From Persicaria tinctoria (taxonomy: Eukaryota; Streptophyta; Magnoliopsida; Caryophyllales; Polygonaceae): a stretch of 64,000 bases of DNA. The stretch's first letter is position 1. Every line of letters starts with the position of its first letter. The notes beneath the pieces are model-generated. The model was not told the origin of the DNA and did not search any database. It was given only the letters and a program-made list of their open reading frames with translations. A program made the position numbers and the translations under genes. The stretch spans positions 81,598,188-81,662,187 of the forward strand of contig JBANSL010000013.1 of NCBI GenBank assembly GCA_037127255.1, read 5' to 3'. Of this stretch, positions 56,536-64,000 are shown piece after piece.

Positions 56536-59500
56536 TCAAGATTTCTTGTCAGCTTTGTTTCTTCCTGTATGACCTGCACCCTCTTGTGACTTCTTAGGCA
56601 GAGGAGGGAATTTTTTGGAATCTCGCAACCGTAGGAGGGATAAATCGGGGAAGTCGTTTGGATCTCGCAAGCGTAGGAGGGGTAAATCAGGGAATTCATT
56701 TGGATCTCCCAAGCGCAGGCAGGGTAGATCAGGAAACTCATTAATATCTTCCGACACAGGTGGAGGCTTCGCCATTAAGGTCCTGCATCAGCAAACCCCC
56801 CCAAATAAATACAAACTTTGTCATAACCAAAAAAGCAGACAGTGCATTTCTATACCGATTCACTATATTTATGCTTAAATCCACTACTTACGAGGCAATT
56901 TCTTACTCCGTACCTGTTTACGTCGTTCTCTGGTGACTCTTCCTTCTCCTTTGCCTCTTTTATGTGCAGAGGTGGATCACTTGATGGAGAGTCATCCTCG
57001 GGAAGGGGATCGAGACAGGGAAGCGCCTGTAGGACTGGTGATGCTGGCTCCCAATCCCAATCTAGTTGTTTTGAAGTCTGCGTGGTTCCAGATTCAACGC
57101 TGTCCAGTGAGGACTCGGTGGTCTCCCGAGATGTCAATAAACGGTTGGCTGGATTGATATTGTTCATCTCTACAGGTTTCACTCCAGGAAGTGGTGGGAA
57201 CTCCAAAAGAGACAGGTCCTCAAAGTTGTTGCTTCCATCTTCTGCAGACCAGAAGAACTCATTACTATCATCGCTTGGAGGATCTGCATCTGCTGGCATT
57301 GGTTTTGAGTAAGGAGGTGACTCTGCCCTTCTCCAAGTTCGCTCAGAAATCCATTGTGATACATGAACCTAGCAAAATTTTCAATTACAATATCACAAAC
57401 AGAATGATAAGTTTTCTTATAAAAAAATTTGAATAGCAACCTGTGCTTGTAAGATTTATATTCCAAAGTGAGATTGCATGCAAAGAAAAATCGCAGTTCA
57501 AGTTCCAATCCATAAACAAATATAAGATGAAAAACAAGCAACACATTTCTCCTTTCTTTCTCCTTATTTTGGAACTCAGAGAAGCAGGTGTGTGAAATGA
57601 TAAAGCAGTTTTGACATGAACACATGTCCAATATTTAATTCAACTCACGGTAATGTTAACTGATGGGAAAATAAGAATAGATAAACTCTAACCAGACTTG
57701 CCATAAATTATTGAGAATTAAAGACTGAACTAAAAAGGAATTTGTCCTTAATTGGAAATTTGGAACACAGATTTTCACATCAACCATAAACAGAAAAGTG
57801 CACAGGAAGAGACAACAAAGACATACTGGTTTTGGTATATATGTTCCTGTTCCTCTTGACTTGACCGTTTCTCCATTGGTAGCCAAATTGGCTACTCTTG
57901 AGGTGTTCTGAGGAGAGAGAGGATCGCTATTGCACTGATACATTCCATAATCATGAGACCACAGGCCATACTGGATCCCAGCCAAGAGGTTTTCATTCTC
58001 ATCACTGGAATCAGACGCCTCTGATCTTTCATTAACAAGTTCTTGCACTGGAAAGACATCAGGACGCTTTCCTTTTCCATTCCACTCTAATGTTGTCTTA
58101 TAGAAAGTTTCAATACCCTCTGTGATTTTGTCCAGGGGCAAGGCAAAAATGGCCCCAAGCTTTTCAGAAGCATAGGACAAAGCATACTTGATTCGGGAGA
58201 AGTTTGCTGCAGAAAACATGTAGTATCATATTAAAGATCAGCAAAATAACTTTTTTGTTTTCATTGCTCGATATTTCTTACTCCTATTCTTTCTTGCATC
58301 GTTCGATATTCCTTGGCATTGTCTTGGCTATTCGTGTCTTTTTGAGTGTTGTTTGTTCTTGGTTGTTTATGTTTGTTTTTGTCTGTTTTTATGACACTAC
58401 TGGGATTGTTGCTGTTGTGGTTGTATCTAATTATAAATAAAACCTCTTTCTGAGTGCATTGCGCTAGTATAAGAATGAAGGATGAATCTAGAATACTATA
58501 TTCGTAAGAATAGATAGTACCAATTAAAATGTGAATGTCTGACCCCAAATGAAGATGTCAAGGATCTAAATAGTAGTAAGTAACTAAGTACATTAGCAAC
58601 GAACAAAAACATCATCTACTTAAAACAAAACAATCTTCCCAGAGCAAACCCTCCCTTGACTGGAAATTGGAATTTTCGGTTTAGTGTTATGGAAGAGAAA
58701 CTTTAGCCGAGGAATACCTTTGTTGACACTGCGACCAAGATTATTGCTGTTGCTAAGAGGATCCATGATGTTAAGAAACTTTGCATGAAACTGATGTTGG
58801 CCAATTTGATTTATTCCCGTTGAAACTGAGTATGCTTCTTTGCAATTTTGCAAGAATTCAGCAGAGAAAAGCGAATCTTCAGATCCTTCCGGTGGTTGCA
58901 CTGCTACCATGTAATTAAGACATTGAAGTGAATAAAAGATCAACTAAATGTTACAACAATTCAAACATTTAGAAAATAGATTAATTGATGGATACAAAAA
59001 TTGAGTAATGCCTTACCCAATACTTCTGGAAGGGAAGATATGAGCATTACACCATTAATAGCCACACAATAATTTTCCCAGTCAAATTTGCTATAGTATG
59101 CTAAGAATTTATACAGGACCTGTTAAACAGGAGCAAATTTGAGAAAACTTTCGTTTATGCAATCTCAAGTCGTCAACATATTTACCAAAAAGTTGTATTT
59201 AAAGAGAATTGGATAGCAAGGACTCACAGCTAAAGGTGAACACAATGTTGAATGGAATAGATTGATAATGTGCACAATCAATGTTTCTAGTGCATATGTT
59301 GAAAGTAGGCCAGAATGTGCACCAAGAATTCGACTCTCATAGAAGCACCATGCTTTGATTAAGATTACACTACGCTTGAAGAGATTGTGTTTCCCAATCA
59401 GCCGATCAACCTGTCAAAGTCAATGCATATACAAGCTTCAGTAGGATTGAAACATATAGAACTTTTGAAAACTACTAAAAAAGGTAGTAGTTTTGTAAAA

Positions 59501-61031
59501 TAGGGAAAGAGGATCATATGCCTGCTCAAGAAAGCTCAATGCACAAAGTCCAGCCATCTGGTTAAAAGAGATATCCACGGAGATGTTCTCCACAGAACAT
59601 TTGACTACTTTGACCTGCCATAAAAAGATAATGGTCTCATGGAACATTTTGGTGAGCACCTCATGAGTTATGAACATAAACACTTGGATGGATAAGCTCA
59701 TAAGCATACATAGGCATTCCTCAGTCAGTCGAACATACACACATGAATATATAAATATGAAAAAAGAACCGGGTAATAAACATGTATGAAGTGCAAACTC
59801 AAAGGAGAAATGACTGACACACATTCAGTAACTCTCGCTGAATGAGGTAAGCTTCCCCTTCGCTTTCTGTGAGACAAATGACTTTTCCATTCAAAATATA
59901 CATACCTTCCTTAAATATTTCCCCCTAACTATTCTTTTCTATCAAGCAACCATTGGTTAGATACACTTGGAAAGAGGCTAATTGGGAGTAACCTTCCTAG
60001 ATGGTGCCTGCAAACTCAGCACTGAAGTATATCCTCATAGGAAACTTGTAACAGAATTTGAGAAGGTTCAAGCGGGAAAAAAAAGTCCCAACTAGATTAC
60101 AATGGTCCATAACATTCAGAAATAAACATTATTTAACAGGCAACTGTCAAGGAACACGTCCTTTCAGCAGCCCATTACTTTTTTAAAAGAAGAAATCAAG
60201 CATCCAACAAATGGAAAGCAGCAAGAAACATAGAATTTCTCAGTCGGCACTATTAGTAAGATGAATATGAAAACCACGACATGAAACCAAAGACACGGAG
60301 GTAATATGTTCAACTGAGCAAACAAACCTGGGCAGGAATACACTGAACATTCCTAACATGAAGTTCAGTGTTCATCATCTCTTCATTCTCAAGGATGCTG
60401 CAGAAAGAGCTCAATAGAAGTTCCTCGTCATGGTGACTCACAGCAGTCAAGTCGATATCCCCATCCGGAAGATAGGTCTTGAGTGGCACTGAGCCAAAGG
60501 GAAAGACCTATATAATTTACCCCAAAAAGCAGCATAAACCTATCAAAAGGCTATTGAATAGTCTACCAAGAGGATCCATACACAAAAACAGAGAATGGAA
60601 GTAAATGCCGCAACCTAAACAGCAAATAAGAGTTATAACCTTCAAAATTTACAGCTTGACATTCTAACTAAAATAAAAAAAGAGATGAGTGATAGTACTT
60701 ATTTAGGAGCATTATCTCATGTATCATATTTGCAAAACAGAGCATGATTATAACTGAAGCACTATGTAGATAGCGCGAAATAGTGAGATTGTATAGCTTG
60801 GTTTACCTTGATTCCATAAGAACGTCCAATCAGTATCTGGATATACTCAATAATTTCCTTCCTCCGGCACTCGGAAACTACATTAGGCAGGATCAAAGAC
60901 AGAATCTCACAAGCCCCTTTCTCAGCTGCATTCCATTCTTCAGCACCAATGTCAAATGTATGTGAATTTGAATGGGAAGATGAGGACGACGACAATGAGA
61001 GGGAAGAATGAGACTTTTCAAGATCCTTCAT
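56536..61031 (-). CDS. Nucleotidyltransferase, PAP/OAS1 substrate-binding family (At3g51620/At2g40520-like)
   Basis: Nine coding exons, listed 5' to 3': 60807-61031, 60328-60507, 59522-59614, 59228-59410, 59017-59119, 58718-58900, 57827-58206, 56914-57368 and 56536-56782. Together they give 682 residues. The catalytic block is FGSVPLKTYLPDGDIDLTA, with Gly80-Ser81, Asp92 and Asp94; the third carboxylate is Asp149 in ISVDISFN. A PAP/OAS1 core follows (RSVILIKAWCFYESRILGAH, STYALETLIV). The second half is acidic and low in complexity, with LSLLEFPPLPG and a 14-residue tandem repeat at the end. The family resembles non-canonical poly(A)/uridyl transferases; the substrate is unknown. A leader exon part runs to an acceptor at 61057. 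The intron at 59521 starts with GC. The gene looks intact. Confidence 0.9.
56623..56748 (-). repeat. 42-bp coding tandem repeat (14 residues, three copies)
   Basis: Copies are DINEFPDLPCLRLG, DPNEFPDLPLLRLR and DPNDFPDLSLLRLR, followed by a partial DSKKFPPLP. They lie in the last exon of the nucleotidyltransferase. Confidence 0.9.
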
Positions 61032-61056
61032 CTCAATTAAGTTATGAACTTGAGCC

Positions 61057-62837
61057 CTGCGGAGAAATCAAGTAAGGAGCCATTAGAAACCGGACATTAA
61101 CATTGAAAAAACAAATAATTACTTTAAAACAGAGAACCTGCAAATAAAAAATGGCATCAAAGCCAAGTAAAAAAAAAGTGACATTTTCAAGCATAATAAT
61201 TCATACAGAGTATTATACTATTATGTTTTCCAATTCTAATTTCTAACATGTAGAACTTCCATTTGAAGAACAAAAGAAGTATTTCTGTCTTCCATTTTTC
61301 AGTGGGGGAGGGAGGACCTTGGATCTCACTACATCCGCAGGGGAGAGAGAAGAGAAAACAAACTCCCGGGCACCCAAAATTTCTAACCTTCTATTCATTT
61401 TGTCTCAGGAAGAAATATCATTTCTCCATTGAAACTTTAGACAGTTCTCGAAAAAAATCATCCCTAGAGTCGAGAGCGAAACAGCCCGAATATTAGGTAG
61501 CTATTGTCAAACCAGGGCGAATACTTTCGGAAATAAGAGAAGTCCATCGAATGAACAATTTGGCTGAGCTAAAGAGGAACAGGATGTCTTCCCAAAGAGA
61601 TTGATATGGGGGGTGGGGTGGAAATGGTAAACAAAATTGCAGAGGGAATCTACCAAGTGTAAGCACCAAATCAAAAGGACATTTAATAATCTACCAAGTG
61701 GCTCCATAAACAAAAGCAGAGAATAGAAGGAAATGATGCAACCTGGAGCAAATAAGAATTATAATCTTCAAAACAGAGAATGGAAGAAAATCTCACAGAT
61801 TAGCTTTCAGGAATTAAATTTGGCTGCAAAACTTAAAATAAGAAAAGGTAATTTGTTCATCCACAGAGGCAAGAGGAGGCAGATGGCTGTAGAAGGTGGA
61901 CTGTAGAAATCACTGAATGTATCATGGAATTATCGATCAGAAAAGTAGAGGAAACTTACAGCGGCCTGACACAGACTTAATTCAAACTTTGAGAACCCCA
62001 GCGAGACAAATTCAGAAATCAAATGACTAAGAAGAAAGAAGGTAACTCTTCTCACACAAACCTTTTTTTGGATAAGAAGGGCGTTGAAGGAAAGAATAAA
62101 TAAGCAGAGAATTGCAGAATATGGAACCGTTACTCAAGTAGGCTTTCTTGATTGAACAGTCAAGACAACAGAGTGTCTTTTTCTCAACCTTGAGGACAAT
62201 GACAATTTTAAGATGATCACACAATCAAGTACAAAGGGCCAGCCTGTTCAAAAACATTGCCTGCAGTTACTTTTCAGAAAAAGGAAATAACTTTTTTCAA
62301 GCCAAGCAGAAAAAAGAAAATTAATGAAACTGCCTTATTCACATTATTATGCAATTAATACTCACATTGAAGTAAATGTGACTATGTGAGCCCATCTGTA
62401 CCCAATTTTATATTTCCTTAAATGCCATACAACAAGGAAATATGCCATAATTACATGTTCTTAAATGCAACTTCAATTATATGATGCAGAAAGGTCAACT
62501 GCAATTGCGATGGTGGAATCAGAGTATAAAGTTCATAAAATAGAAGGAGATAAGTATATATAAGCAGTCGTCCGTGATTGAACGTTTTTCATGTGTCACG
62601 ACAACAGATTTTCTCGTTGTGGGTTATACTCGTGATTTAAGGAAGATCACACAGTACCGCACAATGGACCAGCCATTTAGATGACACTGTACACAATTAT
62701 GCACTCCTAGGCAGAATGTTAGACAACTTTCAGAGAAGAATATAAAGGAACTAAGCCTATTCAGTTTGTACTCCCTAATCAGTAATCACATTATTTGTGG
62801 TAATGCAAGTTCATACATTTTTTGAGCTCGTGATTTT
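61057..62837. other. 5' flank of the nucleotidyltransferase gene
   Basis: The gene's leader exon and promoter must lie here, but I cannot place them. No coding sequence is supported. Confidence 0.4.
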
Positions 62838-63135
62838 CTAAGGTGTGCCCATGGGCATACATTAGACAACCCAAAAAGAGAAAATAATCCCTTGGAAAAA
62901 GTGTTTTCCCTATTTTCAATGCATTAGCCCCAAGATCAATGCATTGAAACTATGGTTTCTTTCCTTTTTTGGATTTTTTTTTTTTTTGGTTCATAGGTGG
63001 GCACTTAGGCCATTACAATATGGGGGGTGTTCGAACTCGGGACCTATTGGTCACTACTTGTCATCCTTACTAGCTAAGCTAGCAAGGCTTACCCTTTTTT
63101 GGATTTCTAATGTGTGCCCATGGGCACACGTTAGA
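62838..63135. mobile_element. Small MITE-like element with palindromic ends
   Basis: Both edges carry GTGTGCCCATGGGCA(T/C)AC with flanking TCTAA/TTAGA words, 62840-62866 and 63106-63134. The interior has GTTCGAACTCGGGACCTATT, a reversed B-box-like motif, and no ORF of note. Class unknown. Confidence 0.55.
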
Positions 63136-64000
63136 AAAACCGTTTAAATTTTATTTTCAAATATACTGGATAACCTGGATATACGAGATAAAATTCAATG
63201 CCTTCATTTTAAAATTTCAAAGGAAGCGATCAAAATTAAATGCAACTTAAATGGCACCGAATGTCGATTCGATTCCCCATTTAGGAAGTATCACGCATAG
63301 CCTCTTACACCAATAAACATTTATCAAGCTGAACACATATATATACGTAATTTAATAGGCATATCACACAGTTCTCTCTAATTAATGTTAAATGTCGATA
63401 CCTTCTAGACTTCAACCAACCTAAGAAATGCTAAAGCTGAGGGCATCCAAAATGAGAGGGATTCCAGTGGAATTATTATGAATTCACAAAAACGGGGGGG
63501 GGTTACTCAACCCCTAGGCCATGCTTATGCGGGATGTACTGGGCAGATGATGTTTTTATTGTAACAGCAGGGTTACATGTTCTCTCCAAATTCCGATAGA
63601 TGAATGCCACCTACCAAACCTTCGTGATTTTTTCTTCTCCATGATAAAATACACAAAGCTAAAACAACCCATAGGTAAAAGCTTTTCAGCGTTGTACACT
63701 ATGATTATCACAAAACCTGTGTTTACTAAAATGTCCAAGGAACGAAAGTACGAAACCTTGCCTGCACCGGAACCAATCACTTTCAGTCTCACTAGAAAGC
63801 CTTCATATCCCTTAATTTCTATCTACACCACTGCCTTACATGCTTAGATGTTCAATGATTACAAGGGAAAATGGCATTGTCCTCCTCTTAATTGAGTCCA
63901 ATGAGGCCCACACTCCACACCAATCAAGGATAAACATTTCTTCACACTTTCAATTATTAGAAATCACATGATAGCAACAGAGACCCAGAAAAAAAAAATC
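63136..64000. other. Intergenic, AT-rich
   Basis: No gene can be supported. A G9-type run occurs near 63496. Confidence 0.4.

Noticed and set aside
1..64000. CRISPR array, operon or prokaryotic defence system
   Set aside because: The window is plant nuclear DNA with introns and plant transposons. No regularly spaced direct repeats were seen.

Overview
This is nuclear DNA of a flowering plant, most likely a eudicot and possibly an asterid. The window has long AT-rich intergenic spaces, GT-AG introns, intronless CC-NB-LRR genes and a plant-type PPR gene. It also carries a cell-wall XTH, a plant-type LINE and many small DNA transposons. The family calls come from reading the translations. No database search was run, and the lineage guess is weak.

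Left third (1-24.8 kb). The minus strand of about 1.0-14.1 kb holds one very large decayed gene, an unprocessed pseudogene that keeps many intron borders. It resembles a large uncharacterised plant protein with a helical body and a Glu/Arg-rich tail, and it has stops, frameshifts and missing segments. Next come an intact P-class PPR gene (14.85-16.4 kb, minus) and a roughly 1.1 kb element whose two ends are rich in GAGCTCG words. A 5'-truncated LINE with a reverse transcriptase stop follows (18.8-21.2 kb, minus). Directly beside it is a 3.57 kb element with terminal inverted repeats longer than 100 bp (21,256-24,821). That element carries a GCN2-kinase-like exon fragment and two opposed tRNA-like sequences, so it looks like a Pack-MULE.

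Middle (24.9-29.4 kb). A promoter-like segment with a site II word and a telo-box sits before a doubtful ORF. A block of TATATCGG words comes next, followed by an intact four-exon XTH gene (26,165-28,104, plus).

Right half (29.4-64 kb). This is an NLR cluster interleaved with housekeeping genes. NLR-1 (plus) has a variant MHD motif and a short ARC region. Two decayed NLR 3' ends follow as a tandem pair, then NLR-A (minus). About 10 kb further on is NLR-B (plus), a close paralogue of NLR-A in the opposite orientation; NLR-A, NLR-B and their upstream flanks form a large inverted duplication. Between them lie thymidylate kinase (43.1-45.3 kb, plus) and mitochondrial ribosomal protein bL27 (48.3-49.0 kb, plus). 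Upstream of each is a copy of the same head-to-head block: a mitochondrial-presequence-like exon on the minus strand and a leader exon on the plus strand. The two housekeeping genes may therefore share a duplicated promoter and leader. The far right holds a nine-exon nucleotidyltransferase of the PAP/OAS1 class (56.5-61.0 kb, minus) with an apparent GC-AG intron and a 14-residue tandem repeat at its C terminus.
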